NCBI GenBank assembly: GCA_949300425.1
Contig: CASGED010000097.1
Location: 1 to 64,000, forward strand
Direction of reading: 5' to 3'
From: an uncultured Bacteroides sp.
GTDB lineage: Bacteria > Bacteroidota > Bacteroidia > Bacteroidales > Bacteroidaceae
DNA: 64,000 nt
Shown here: positions 1 to 9,355 of the stretch, in pieces
Layout: each line of letters opens with the position of its first letter
How positions within the stretch are numbered: the stretch's first letter is position 1
Program-made: the position numbers and the translations under genes
The notes under the pieces: generated by a model
The model's database searches: none
What the model saw: only the letters and a program-made list of their open reading frames with translations
What the model was told of the DNA's origin: nothing

Positions 1-2
1 CC

Positions 3-920
3 CGGATGGTTCAGAAAATGGCTGATGATGAAAATAGGAACGGACTTATAATAGAGGATGTATGCGTGGCTCTGAAAGAAGGGCGTTCACCAATTGTACT
101 GACCAACCTCACCGCCCATGTCGAAACATTAGCAAGCGCGTTAATACCACACTGTAAACATGTCATTACTCTTGTCGGTTCCGAATCAGCAAAGGAGAAG
201 CGTCAGAAAATGGAATACTTACAAGACATATCACTATCGGAACCACTCGTCATTGTTGCTACTGGAAAATATGTGGGTGAAGGTTTTGACTATCCACGGT
301 TGGACACCTTGTTCTTAGCTTTGCCTGTCTCATGGAAAGGTACCATCGCGCAATATGCTGGACGGTTGCATCGGGAATACCCGGGTAAGAAAGAAGTCCG
401 GATTTACGATTACATTGACATTCGCGTACCGATGTGTGATGTCATGTACAAGCGTAGATTGAGAGGATATGCGTCTGTCGGTTATCAGATTAAGTCAAAT
501 GCACCAATGGACTTGTTCAACGAAAGTCAAGGTGTTATTTTTAATGGACATACATACCAAAATAAATTTTTCAAGGATTTACGTCAGGCGAAGCGTTCGG
601 TTGTCATTTCCGCAACAAAACTTTGGTTTGCCAAGCATTCATCTGTGCTTGATATACTGAAAGACTTGTTGGCACAAGGTATAGAAGTTATTACTATAAC
701 CAAAAGTAACATGGAAAAGGGAAAACAGTTAAAAGGAACAGGAGCAAGTCTCAGAGTTAATGATTCATTGGCTATTGATGTTGCAATCATTGACAAATCC
801 CTGATATGGTATGGCAGTATCAACTATCTTGGTTACAACACCGATGAAAACAATGCCATACGCATTTATGATTCAACATTGGCAGAAAATGTATTGGAAG
901 TTATTTATCTTGATACTTAA
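3..920 (+). CDS. Superfamily 2 helicase, C-terminal part, with phospholipase D-like tail (5' end outside window)
   Basis: The reading frame is open to the window edge, so the gene is cut and the Met at nt 6 is probably internal. The visible part carries the second RecA-like lobe of an SF2 helicase: motif V-like ATGKYVGEGFD at about residues 85-95 and motif VI-like QYAGRLHR at 116-123 (counted from nt 6). After about residue 175 comes a phospholipase D-like fold ending in WYGSIN. The histidine and lysine of the usual HxK motif are not visible before it (the stretch reads IDVAIID), so this copy may bind nucleic acid rather than cut. Helicases with a PLD tail are known in restriction and conflict systems, including TOTE-type systems. 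The missing N-terminus prevents an assignment. Helicase call is firm; the system is inferred. Confidence 0.75.
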   Translation, partial: RMVQKMADDENRNGLIIEDVCVALKEGRSPIVLTNLTAHVETLASALIPHCKHVITLVGSESAKEKRQKMEYLQDISLSEPLVIVATGKYVGEGFDYPRLDTLFLALPVSWKGTIAQYAGRLHREYPGKKEVRIYDYIDIRVPMCDVMYKRRLRGYASVGYQIKSNAPMDLFNESQGVIFNGHTYQNKFFKDLRQAKRSVVISATKLWFAKHSSVLDILKDLLAQGIEVITITKSNMEKGKQLKGTGASLRVNDSLAIDVAIIDKSLIWYGSINYLGYNTDENNAIRIYDSTLAENVLEVIYLDT

Positions 921-977
921 TACTAATATGCCGTTATATTAGGATGTATAATTTTCTCTATTTTTCAGAGGAATAAC

Positions 978-1009
978 TTTGGTAATAAGAGAGAAAAACA
1001 CTACTTTTG
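978..1009 (+). promoter_or_regulatory. Bacteroidales promoter, TTTG-N20-TAnnTTTG
   Basis: TTTG at 978-981 and TACTTTTG at 1002-1009 are separated by 20 bases, matching the primary sigma-factor consensus of Bacteroides. It faces the truncated exporter. Whether it originally belonged to that gene is unknown. Confidence 0.65.
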
Positions 1010-1046
1010 CAAATGAGAGAAGCGTTCTTTTGATTAGTGCAGAACA

Positions 1047-1967
1047 TTGCAGAATATAGAAGCCCGCTGGTTTCTAAATCGAGCATCAAAAAAGCAAGAT
1101 TGTAACAAACAACGTAACTCACTGAATCACACGTGTAAACTTCCATTTTCTTCTTATCGTTGCCAAATACACGGCAAACCGGATGAAGAAGCGGACAACG
1201 GCTTGGCAAATACCGACCTGTCCGGCCACGAAAGCATCTCGTTACAAAACCTGTCTTTCACCTACGGTTCAGAAAAGTCTCGTCTGATTATCAAGAACCT
1301 GTCTTTGGATATTCCCGCAGGAAAGACTACCGCTATCGTAGGATTGAGCGGCAGCGGGAAAACGACACTGATTAAACTGATGTTGGGATTTTACCCGCCG
1401 ACAGAAGGCGACATCCGTATAGGTGGACATTCGTTGCAAAAGATAAGTTTCAAGGAGTGGCGAAAGCACTGTGGAGTAGTGATGCAGGAAGGATTTATTT
1501 TCGGTGACACCATTGCCAACAACATCGCTCCGGACGGTGAAGCAATTGACCGTGAACGTATGGCTTATGCGGTGGAAATGGCCAATATACGAGATTTCAT
1601 TGAGGCGTTGCCGTTGAAATACAACACTAAGATAGGGAATACCGGTCAAGGGTTGAGCCAAGGACAGAAACAGCGCATCTTGATAGCGCGCGCCATTTAT
1701 CGTAATCCGGATTACTTGTTTCTTGACGAGGCGACTAACGCGCTTGACACGGACAACGAGAAAACCATTCAACAACATCTGGACCAGTTCTTCCGCAACA
1801 AAACCGTAGTCATCGTCGCCCACCGTCTGAGCACCGTACGCAACGCGGATCAAATAGTCGTACTGAAAGAAAGCGAGATAACAGAACAAGGCACACACGA
1901 AACGCTGATTGCCCGCCAAGGGGATTATTACAGATTGGTTAAAAACCAATTGGAACTGAGCGCTTAA
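1047..1967 (+). pseudogene. ATP-binding domain of a bacteriocin-type peptidase/permease ABC exporter, 5'-truncated
   Basis: From about residue 38 (nt 1158) the protein reads as the nucleotide-binding domain of a PCAT-type exporter: Walker A GLSGSGKT at 99-106, signature LSQGQ, Walker B with FLDEATNALD, and H-loop VAHRLS. Full-length relatives run to about 700 residues, with an N-terminal C39 peptidase and a membrane domain, both absent here. The first ~37 residues are polar, low-complexity and unlike any exporter, so the start is probably a chance in-frame junction. The HlyD partner follows after 15 bp. I read this as a deletion or recombination scar that left the ATPase domain open. It might still be translated but could not transport alone. 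Family certain, pseudogene status likely. Confidence 0.75.
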
Positions 1968-1982
1968 CGAAAGGAAAGATAT

Positions 1983-3113
1983 ATGGAAGAAATCTATAAA
2001 CCGAATGATCCGGAGCGGATAGAAGTCTATCACACGGAAAACAATGATATGCTGGGGGACATGCCCGGCTGGCTGATTTATACAGGCAGTTATGCAGTAT
2101 ACGGACTGATTGCGCTCTTAGTGATAGGAAGTGCCTTGTTTCAGTACCCGGACGTAGTAAAACAGCACATACGCATTGACGATACGGGAAGTGTGGAATG
2201 GATTACGTCAAGCCACACGGGTAGGATAGACCGTTTCTTGGTAGAGGATGGCGCACAGGTAAAGGCCGGCGACACGTTGGGCGTATTCAAGAGCACAGCA
2301 TCCCTGGCCGATGTCAAAACATTCTGCCGGATATTAACGAACGTGGAATACTACTACCGAACCAACAATGCGGACTATCTGCGAAACTATCCTTTTGATT
2401 TGATTATGGGAGACATGACTCCGGCTTATGAACAGTTTACCCAGGCGGTTAGGAACTGCCTGATGTATCACGACTTTGACCTGTACCCGCAGAAAAAAAG
2501 ATTTCTGAATGAAGAACTAAAAATTATGCGTACAAATGACAAGACCGATACATTGAGCCTGTTGAAAGTGAAACGGGAACTGTTTGAACTGGAAATTGCC
2601 CATAAGATGGAAACCGGGGAAAACCTTCGGGCATTGGAAATAGCGTATGAGAACATAGTGAACCAGTTGAAGGCATGGGAAAATACCTATCTGATAAAGT
2701 GCCGGAACAGTGGTATTGTGTTATGGGGGAAAAGCTGGGGATTGGGTGGAGAAATGGTGGAAGGAGATACACTATGTACAGTCCTGTCTCAAAAACGGGG
2801 AACGCTGACCGGACATGTGCAGGTAAACGAGGCACGGATATCGGGCATCCAAGTAGGGAATAAGGTAAATATCGAACTGAACAAATACCCGTCTCATTCT
2901 TATGGCAAACTGACGGGCGAAGTGGCTTCCATTTCTTTTGTTCCCCACAGTAAGAATTACGCCATCGAGGTAGCTTTCCCCAACGGACTACTCACGAGTA
3001 ACGGTAAAAAGATTAAATATGAAATCGGCCTGTCCGGCCAAGCGGAAATTGTCACACTGAGCCGAAGCGTATTGAGTCGGATATTTGCCCCTATAAAGGA
3101 TATTCTTAAATGA
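1983..3113 (+). CDS. HlyD-family membrane fusion protein of a peptide exporter
   Basis: This is the periplasmic adaptor that links an inner-membrane ABC exporter to an outer-membrane channel. It has a short cytoplasmic N-terminus, one membrane span at about residues 32-54, a first half-lipoyl motif near 75-100 (TGRIDRFLVEDGAQVKAGD), a short helical hairpin around 160-240, a second half-lipoyl segment near 243-268, and a C-terminal beta-barrel. Length (376 aa) is normal for HlyD proteins paired with bacteriocin exporters in Bacteroides. It directly follows the exporter ATPase remnant, 15 bp downstream, as the operon partner. The gene looks intact, so it may be an orphan kept after its transporter was lost, or it may serve an exporter elsewhere. 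Confidence 0.88.
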   Translation: MEEIYKPNDPERIEVYHTENNDMLGDMPGWLIYTGSYAVYGLIALLVIGSALFQYPDVVKQHIRIDDTGSVEWITSSHTGRIDRFLVEDGAQVKAGDTLGVFKSTASLADVKTFCRILTNVEYYYRTNNADYLRNYPFDLIMGDMTPAYEQFTQAVRNCLMYHDFDLYPQKKRFLNEELKIMRTNDKTDTLSLLKVKRELFELEIAHKMETGENLRALEIAYENIVNQLKAWENTYLIKCRNSGIVLWGKSWGLGGEMVEGDTLCTVLSQKRGTLTGHVQVNEARISGIQVGNKVNIELNKYPSHSYGKLTGEVASISFVPHSKNYAIEVAFPNGLLTSNGKKIKYEIGLSGQAEIVTLSRSVLSRIFAPIKDILK

Positions 3114-3153
3114 TAATTTGTTTTATCCACTTTCTTGCAGGTGATAGTGAGAA

Positions 3154-4887
3154 TCACTTCGTGCCCACTTCTTCCACTCTCATCGCCTCGTACCCTTTGA
3201 TTTGCACCGCAATGGGATGAAGTTCTGTGCCTGCCGTCAACAGACGGACTTTTTCGCCTTGCGCATACGTCCGGATTTGCCGCAAGGCTTCCGCCCATTG
3301 CTCGTCGGCTTGCGGGGCCGTTGCGTTGGCGGGCAGATACTTCAGTTCCAAGATGTAGCTGTGTTTCACCATGGGCCAGCGTACGAGGTCGGGCATCAGG
3401 AAGAAATCACAATAACCATGGTTCAGCTCCACTTCGGGAGCCGTCAGGTAATAGGGGTTCAGACTGAGATAAGCGTTCATAAAGCCCTGCAGGTTACGCT
3501 CGCCCTCTATCAAGCTGCGTACGGACGTGGTGTCACGATAGGCTTTCAGGATACGTTCTATCATGGAACGCCATTCGCCTTTCAAGGCGGCATCCGTATA
3601 ACTGCGGACGAGCGGTGAGAAATCTACCGGATAAACTTTTTGGTATTCCCGCAAGAGGAAGTCATAATACTGCTTGCGGATGTTGTTGTTGGGGATGCTC
3701 AGTTCTTGTTCGATGCCGTAAATGCCTGTGATGGTCAGCATGCCGTAATAGAACAACAGGCTCTTGAACATGTCCGGATCCGTCAGTTGCGCGGCGGGGA
3801 ACGAGTCGGCCACCGTACCTATAATAGTACCTTTTTCCGCCACTTCTAATAATACCCCTTTGCGGTCACCGTCCAACTTGTCCAATTGTATCAGTTTGTC
3901 CAGCTTGCCATAGTCCGTCTGCGTGTTGCGGTCCAGCATTTCTTCGGGGGCGTATCCGTGTTGGATGTAATGCCTCAGGTAATAGGACACCATGTCGCAG
4001 TTGAACATCTTCGGGTCAGTATAAACCACGCTTTTAGAGAAGCAGTAACCGTCATACCACGGTTTCATCTCTGCCACTAACGTGTCTTCGTCCGCCCGCA
4101 ACACGCCTGCTGATTGGTAGTAGCGAATCATCTCCCGTACTTCCGTCTCGCTGAATCCCAACATTTGGTTGAAGCGTCCGTCCATGGTGATGCTCGTGGC
4201 GATGTTGTAACCGCTGGTCACATCGTCCATGGTCACGGGGCTGACGCCCAACATCAGGATGCGGTCGAAGTTGCCCTTGAACTTCTTGAACACGTCCCGG
4301 TAGAAACCGCTGGCGTGCGTCATGGCATGGTAGATGGCCTCGCCCTGCTCGTTGAGCACCGTATTGGTGAAGTTGTCGTACTCGTCCACTATCAGGTACA
4401 GCCTGCAGCCCTGCTTTTCCGCCGCCGAGTGGACGTAGTTCATGATGGCGCTCGCGGTGTCGTAACGCGAAAGTCCTTCCAAATAGCCAGCCGGGTAATA
4501 AGCCGCGTATTTCTCGGCGAAAGTCCTGTACTGCACGATTATGTAATCATCGAAGTTCTTGTCCAGCGTGTCGATGTTCCCTCCCGTCTGCGAGAAGTCC
4601 AAATGAAGCACTTGGAACTTTCCCTGCCACTGTGTAGGATGCTCCCCTATCCAAAGTCCGCCAAAGAGCCGGGCGAAATTGTCTTTCTCCTCGATGTCAT
4701 AGTAATAGCGCAGCATCGAAAGGAACAGGCTCTTGCCGAAGCGCCGCGGACGGATGAGGAACAAGAAACTGGCCGCGTCCTCCAAGACGGGGATGTAGGA
4801 GCTTTTGTCCACAAAATAATAATTCTCCTCCCGGATGCGCCGGAAGTTCGAGATGCCATACGGAAGGGCTTTGTACGTCACTGCCAT
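3154..4887 (-). CDS. AAA-ATPase-like / PD-(D/E)XK nuclease-like protein
   Basis: The 577-residue protein has the layout of the large Bacteroidota family that joins an AAA-ATPase-like domain to a C-terminal PD-(D/E)XK-like domain (PDDEXK_9 type). The N-terminus has the hallmark YFVDKSSYI, and a P-loop RPRRFGKS at 46-53. Residues 160-220 contain LIVDEYDNF (Walker B/sensor) and the GVSPVTMDD segment. The nuclease-like part near 490-545 includes GYCDFF and an ELK motif (LELKYL). This family exists in many near-identical copies per genome and its function is unknown; roles in DNA metabolism or mobile-element biology have been suggested. It is transcribed against the exporter genes and looks like an independent insertion between them and the acyltransferase. 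Confidence 0.85.
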   Translation of the reverse strand: MAVTYKALPYGISNFRRIREENYYFVDKSSYIPVLEDAASFLFLIRPRRFGKSLFLSMLRYYYDIEEKDNFARLFGGLWIGEHPTQWQGKFQVLHLDFSQTGGNIDTLDKNFDDYIIVQYRTFAEKYAAYYPAGYLEGLSRYDTASAIMNYVHSAAEKQGCRLYLIVDEYDNFTNTVLNEQGEAIYHAMTHASGFYRDVFKKFKGNFDRILMLGVSPVTMDDVTSGYNIATSITMDGRFNQMLGFSETEVREMIRYYQSAGVLRADEDTLVAEMKPWYDGYCFSKSVVYTDPKMFNCDMVSYYLRHYIQHGYAPEEMLDRNTQTDYGKLDKLIQLDKLDGDRKGVLLEVAEKGTIIGTVADSFPAAQLTDPDMFKSLLFYYGMLTITGIYGIEQELSIPNNNIRKQYYDFLLREYQKVYPVDFSPLVRSYTDAALKGEWRSMIERILKAYRDTTSVRSLIEGERNLQGFMNAYLSLNPYYLTAPEVELNHGYCDFFLMPDLVRWPMVKHSYILELKYLPANATAPQADEQWAEALRQIRTYAQGEKVRLLTAGTELHPIAVQIKGYEAMRVEEVGTK

Positions 4888-4996
4888 AAACGATATGTTT
4901 TCTTTGTTTTAACCTATATGGGAGCAAAGATAATAGAAAAGATAGAATACAGAGCTATCTATGAGTTAAATATTCTCTCAACATCCCCCAAAGAAT

Positions 4997-5971
4997 TTAC
5001 CTTCGTTTGTAAAACAGACGAGCGTAACCCATAGCGGCAAAGTAAGAAAGTAGCAGACAAATGGCGATTTCAGCCACAACAGGAATCTTACCGTTTGTCA
5101 AATACCGCACGACTTGAAACACCAGTATATGTACCAAATACCATTCGTAGGAGAATCGGTTAGTATAACTGAAGAATCGGTTCACCACCTTTATCCCTAT
5201 TTTATAGAGTATGAGTGCTAAAGAGGAATATCCGAATAAAGAAGGTATGTCGTTATAAAGTTTCCACGGAAATCCTAACGTTCCCATTATCCCGGTCACA
5301 GCCATCGTAATGACGCATATAGGAATAAGATACTTCCAAGCAGGGACTTCTAAAGCGGAGGGGTGTTTATAGTAGACTTCCGCCAATATCATCCCCAAAC
5401 AGAATTCCCACAAATATTGTAAGAAAAAACTGTTCCACACACGTTCTTCGCTACATCCTAATAGCCCCACAGCAGTAGACCACGACAAGCTGATAAACAG
5501 GGCTATCCAAAATCTCTTTTTCCCTGTCCTCATCAATTTGAGAATCAGAGGCCAAGCTAAATAGAACTGAATGATGGTAGACACGAACCACATCTGACCG
5601 CCCATAGAGCTTTCCAATTCGGGCACAAACATCTTAAAAAGAAATAGGTTGCCCAACAACGGCATCAAAATTTCTTTTCCTTGATATGCCATCCATAGAG
5701 CGGTGCATAGGCAGACGATGGCCATGGGCCAATATATACGTCCAAATCTTCGCTTAAGGAAATCTTTATATCCTACAGGCCGGTTCAAGTAGGACAGATA
5801 AAGACCGAAACCGGAACAAAGAATAAAAACATGTACACCTGCGCCACCAAAGGCAGAAGCGGTACCAAGCCAATTGGGAATCGGATAGCTTTGCAACAAG
5901 TGCATAAGCACAATCGTAAAAATGGAGTAACCGCGCAGGAAATCCACAAGGGCCAGTTTTGAGTATGCCAT
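4997..5971 (-). CDS. Acyltransferase family 3 membrane protein
   Basis: About 324 residues with roughly ten hydrophobic segments. It begins with MAYSKLALVDFLRGYSIF, the typical start of acyltransferase-3 (OatA/NodX-like) proteins, with the expected catalytic-type HL in VLMHLLQ just after. These proteins move acyl groups to sugars of surface polysaccharides, peptidoglycan or lipids from within the inner membrane. The open frame extends upstream to nt 6097, but the extra ~42 residues carry no family features, so I prefer a start at about 5971 (another Met lies three codons upstream). No nearby polysaccharide cluster identifies the substrate. Confidence 0.85.
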   Translation of the reverse strand: MAYSKLALVDFLRGYSIFTIVLMHLLQSYPIPNWLGTASAFGGAGVHVFILCSGFGLYLSYLNRPVGYKDFLKRRFGRIYWPMAIVCLCTALWMAYQGKEILMPLLGNLFLFKMFVPELESSMGGQMWFVSTIIQFYLAWPLILKLMRTGKKRFWIALFISLSWSTAVGLLGCSEERVWNSFFLQYLWEFCLGMILAEVYYKHPSALEVPAWKYLIPICVITMAVTGIMGTLGFPWKLYNDIPSLFGYSSLALILYKIGIKVVNRFFSYTNRFSYEWYLVHILVFQVVRYLTNGKIPVVAEIAICLLLSYFAAMGYARLFYKRR

Positions 5972-5972
5972 T

Positions 5973-6426
5973 CTTCTCATAGCAATAAGCCCAAAACTCC
6001 CCGATGGGCCGGTTATATATAATATGGTGTGGCATAAAAAAGAAAAGGCGCAGGAGTCTGTACTTGTTACTCGTTCCACACTTCGAGGCCTTCGCATTGC
6101 CCATCATCGTAAAACGAGCAACGCAGAAGCCTACGCCGATAGGTATATATATACACCTCAGGGCACCCTCCCACCGCATGGAGAGGGTACACCAAGGACT
6201 ATAACCATATCCCGCAGACATCTACCGTTGCCTTGCTTTGACGATGATTCAAGAAGTTGCGAAGTTCCGAAGTGTCAAAAACAAAACGCTAAGTAAACGT
6301 CTTTCTCAATATGTCCGTTCCCCATCCTCCCGCTTCTGCAAAAGAAGTCTGGAAGAAGGAAACGCGGCAAAGTTAAGTATTAATTTTAGAATAATCAAAA
6401 AAATGGGGCTACTTACGTGTCCTGCG
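5973..6426. other. Non-coding gap upstream of the acyltransferase
   Basis: No convincing gene. It contains a near-palindromic AT stretch around 6141-6158 (AGGTATATATATACACCT) and a 6-bp inverted repeat ACCCTC (6165-6170) / GAGGGT (6183-6188) that could form the leader hairpin of the acyltransferase mRNA or a terminator. ORFs here on both strands overlap one another and show no family features. Confidence 0.4.
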
Positions 6427-6546
6427 AAAAAGGAACGGTTGTTGAAGGATGGTTACGAGCACCTCATCGACATTGCCCGTCAGATTAAAGAGGACGACAA
6501 TCCTGTGTTGTACCGTTACCATTTCAAACGGTCGTTACTCAATTAA
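6427..6546 (+). pseudogene. C-terminal remnant of a 6-bladed beta-propeller protein
   Basis: The last ~40 residues of a 102-codon frame read GYEHLIDIARQIKEDDNP followed by VLYRYHFK. This is the characteristic end of Bacteroidota 6-bladed propeller lipoproteins, in which a helix precedes EDDNPVL and a final beta strand. The upstream part of the frame (from 6238) has no such similarity, and no propeller blades are present. Two full-length relatives lie 2-4 kb away on the other strand and end in MKENVLIV followed by a strand. I read this as the tail of a third copy left by deletion. Confidence 0.5.
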
Positions 6547-6594
6547 GTCTTCTTTGTCAGAGAGGATCATCCTATTTTGAATATCAGATGATCC

Positions 6595-8226
6595 CTAACA
6601 GTTTGGACGGTTGAGGCATTTTTGTGCGATGTCCTCTATTTCTTTTCTCATGTCGTCAATAGCTTTCGAATGCACTTTCGGCTTTTTATGCAACACCATG
6701 TCCGCCATTTCCTTAAACTTGTCCGGATGATAGTATGAAGGTTCGGCATAGAGCTTGGCCAACAGATAGTAGGGATAAATCCGGTTGGGAAGGCGGTGGG
6801 AGGAACGGATAAAATATTTTTCCGCTTCGGCGAAATGTTGTAATGCTTGGTGATTCTTCCCGATGACGTTCAGTATCATTGGGTCGCAACTTAGCTTTTC
6901 CGCCTCTGCCAAGATCCGGTTGGATTCCTCAAACCGCTGTAGCTTATGCAGGCAATGACCGTATTCAAATAAAAAAGAGTAATGGACTTTTAATCGGGGG
7001 CACAGTTGTTCATACCCTTCTCGGGCACTTTCGTAAGCGCCTTGTTGGTATAAGATGTGGCATTCGTTCCATGATGCGGCTTCTTCATGCGTGTTGTGCG
7101 TCAAAGTGGAGAACCCTATTATTCCGCTTACGATTGCCAAGAGCAGGTAATTTTTTATTTTCCCATCGATGCAACAGGACGACAATAATAAAAAGAGGGC
7201 AATAGCGAATGCGGGAAATTCCATCGGATAGGAGAAAAAGGCGAAAACAGCCAAGGAAAGCAATCCACCGCAGGCGGCTATCCGTTTCTTTCGGACTCCT
7301 TTCCGGAAACAAAGGAAAAGGACAAGCAGCAGTATGGCAAGCATCGGTAACCCGTATTCCACGGCTGTTTGGATATATTCGTTGAACGCATATTGCGGGC
7401 AACCGGCTACCCGTTCTTCCCACTCCGCATAGCCAGGCTGGGCGAAATACTTCTCTTGGCTTAGGCCGTAGGCATATTCAAAATTCCCGTTGCCGGTCAG
7501 TGGCTTGTCGAGGATGCAGAAGCTTGATATTTTCCAGATAAACAACCTGCCCAATGCAGAATCTTTCTTCAGGAAGAAAATGGCGATGCCTGCCGCCAAT
7601 ATGCCTACGATTAATATGCTTGCAAGCTTCTTGTGCCGGCATAGCCATGAATGTAGATGAAAGTTATACATATGTCCGTAAATCCAACAAGCGGATAGGG
7701 CTGTCGCACACCAAGCCGCCCTGCTGGCACCGGCTGCAATCATGGCAAGTAGTAACAGGCAGACAAGACCGGTGACAGAGGAGTAAACCTTGTATGGAAA
7801 GGATGGGTTGACGCGTTTTGAACTGTTCAGAAATTCATGGAAAGCGATGGGAAAGATGACTGCCAGAAATCCGCAGTAAGGCCCAGGATTGTAAAAACTT
7901 CCGGTAAAAGCGTATAAGGAGTGATTGGAAGGCAGAAAATCGAATAACTGCAACAGTCCCATGCACGCTTCTTTCGCACCCCATAGCAGGAGTACCCCTG
8001 TAATGGCATTCTGCCAATATGTGCTTGCGTTCCTCTCTTTATCCATGAAAGGCAAAATCAACAGGAGACCTGCACAGATACCGACAAATCCCCATCCCGC
8101 CCTCCACCATTCCATTTCTAAAATGCCTGCCGGTTGAAGGGGGGCTGGTAGGCACTGGCTTCCTGCTAAGAGTATAACAGAGGTTGCCGATATGGTACAC
8201 AGGGGTATCGCCAATCGCTTTCCCAT
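6595..8226 (-). CDS. O-antigen ligase/polymerase-like membrane protein with C-terminal TPR domain
   Basis: The first ~385 residues contain about eleven membrane spans with the Wzy_C-type periplasmic loop (segment with GNGNFEYAYG and YAFNEYIQTAVEYG, near 240-290). Residues ~395-515 form two to three TPR-like helix pairs (ALQHFAEAEKYFIRSS is the clearest). The combination is known in Bacteroidota beside propeller lipoproteins and NVEALA peptides, where it is unlikely to act in a classical O-antigen pathway because no glycosyltransferases lie nearby. It is the last gene of the leftward operon, 5 bp after the propeller gene. Possible role: joining or displaying a surface polymer. This is inference. 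Confidence 0.75.
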   Translation of the reverse strand: MGKRLAIPLCTISATSVILLAGSQCLPAPLQPAGILEMEWWRAGWGFVGICAGLLLILPFMDKERNASTYWQNAITGVLLLWGAKEACMGLLQLFDFLPSNHSLYAFTGSFYNPGPYCGFLAVIFPIAFHEFLNSSKRVNPSFPYKVYSSVTGLVCLLLLAMIAAGASRAAWCATALSACWIYGHMYNFHLHSWLCRHKKLASILIVGILAAGIAIFFLKKDSALGRLFIWKISSFCILDKPLTGNGNFEYAYGLSQEKYFAQPGYAEWEERVAGCPQYAFNEYIQTAVEYGLPMLAILLLVLFLCFRKGVRKKRIAACGGLLSLAVFAFFSYPMEFPAFAIALFLLLSSCCIDGKIKNYLLLAIVSGIIGFSTLTHNTHEEAASWNECHILYQQGAYESAREGYEQLCPRLKVHYSFLFEYGHCLHKLQRFEESNRILAEAEKLSCDPMILNVIGKNHQALQHFAEAEKYFIRSSHRLPNRIYPYYLLAKLYAEPSYYHPDKFKEMADMVLHKKPKVHSKAIDDMRKEIEDIAQKCLNRPNC

Positions 8227-8231
8227 GCCGC

Positions 8232-9341
8232 TTATTTGAGGTGCATTATTTTCACAATCAGCACATTCTCTTTCATGTCCAAATCTTTGTACTTATCCGG
8301 ATACTTATCTTTGGTAAATTCATCCGGGAAATAGATAACCCAGGCATTGGGAATGTTGGAGGCAAGCCCCATTCCCAAAGAGAATATTTCGGGAATATCC
8401 TGTTTGATGCGTGTGTACGTAGTCGCCTTTCCCGTTTGTTTATCGAACAGGGCGTAAGCAAACCGTCCTTGGGGTTTGTCGGCAAATATGCTCCAAAGTG
8501 TAAACAGGTATTGTTGCGATTCAATAATCATATTACAACTAGCATTTTCTTCTTTTATTCCAAAGCTACTATCTTTTCCTTTAAATTCCCCCAAGAGCTT
8601 GACATCCGGTTGGAACTTATAGGTCTTTCGCACTTCTTTTTTGAAAGGATTGTAGGTGTAAAGCTCACCTTTGGAAGAGTTGCATACGTGGATCGTTTGC
8701 TGTGCGTCTACGGTGAGTTCGGGCATCGGGCTATGTATTTGCGGGTACACTTCCGTTTCTGTCAAAATCGTATCGACTATCTCTCCTTTGTCGTTCATCG
8801 TCCAAAGTCCTTTTTCAGGTTTGCCAGACCTATAGCACAAGAATCTTCCATCGGGAAGGGCGAGTATGTCATCATATACAATGGAAAACGGGATAGAGAT
8901 AGAACGGATAAATTCGCCATCGGGTGCATAACTGTAAATGTGTCTTGATGCCAAATGGTCTATGTAAACGCAGTTGTCCCCCAAGAAAGTTCTTCCAATA
9001 TTTGGGTATTCCCCGGGTCCACCGCCCCTACGTCCGATGGTATTAAGAAATTCTCCCCCTTTATTAAAACGGAATACTACATGTTGTTTGGAATCTTTGG
9101 CATAGATGTTCTCTTTGTCTGTCAGAATGCTTGATACTTGACCGAAAAACAGACTATCCGGTAACACTAACCGAAGCGTACTGACGCTGTCTACAAACTC
9201 GGAAAGAGCCAATTCCTTTTCGGGAGAAGATAGGTTGAGCAGTATGATGGTTGCGCTGTCTGCTTGTTTCGTGCGAGTACAGGAATGGCAAGCGGTGAAT
9301 AAAACGAACAGAATCGGGAGATAAGGGAACAAATGTTTCAT
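8232..9341 (-). CDS. 6-bladed beta-propeller lipoprotein, copy 2
   Basis: Lipoprotein signal peptide with Cys18 in LFTAC. The rest is a six-bladed propeller of the BF3164/TolB-like kind: repeated strands around DSKQHVVFRFNKGGEFLNTIG and RGGGPGEYP (about residues 80-110), and further blades up to the terminal MKENVLIVKIMHLK. It is a tandem paralogue of the gene immediately upstream in the operon (14 bp gap), sharing the same core motifs throughout, so the pair arose by duplication. Such proteins sit at the outer membrane and probably bind ligands; no enzyme motif is visible. Confidence 0.82.
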   Translation of the reverse strand: MKHLFPYLPILFVLFTACHSCTRTKQADSATIILLNLSSPEKELALSEFVDSVSTLRLVLPDSLFFGQVSSILTDKENIYAKDSKQHVVFRFNKGGEFLNTIGRRGGGPGEYPNIGRTFLGDNCVYIDHLASRHIYSYAPDGEFIRSISIPFSIVYDDILALPDGRFLCYRSGKPEKGLWTMNDKGEIVDTILTETEVYPQIHSPMPELTVDAQQTIHVCNSSKGELYTYNPFKKEVRKTYKFQPDVKLLGEFKGKDSSFGIKEENASCNMIIESQQYLFTLWSIFADKPQGRFAYALFDKQTGKATTYTRIKQDIPEIFSLGMGLASNIPNAWVIYFPDEFTKDKYPDKYKDLDMKENVLIVKIMHLK

Positions 9342-9355
9342 GATTTGAATCGATT

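Noticed and set aside
1269-2033. 254-codon frame on the minus strand opposite the exporter ATPase
   Set aside because: Lies wholly opposite a clear P-loop ATPase; its translation has no recognisable features.
4114-5034. 306-codon plus-strand frame opposite the AAA-ATPase gene
   Set aside because: It is an antisense shadow of a well-supported gene, with a low-complexity translation.
6004-6296. Short plus-strand frames upstream of the acyltransferase
   Set aside because: Several overlapping frames of equal quality, none with codon pattern or family similarity.
8184-8948. 254-codon plus-strand frame opposite a propeller gene
   Set aside because: It mirrors the strand pattern of the propeller gene on the other strand and matches no family.
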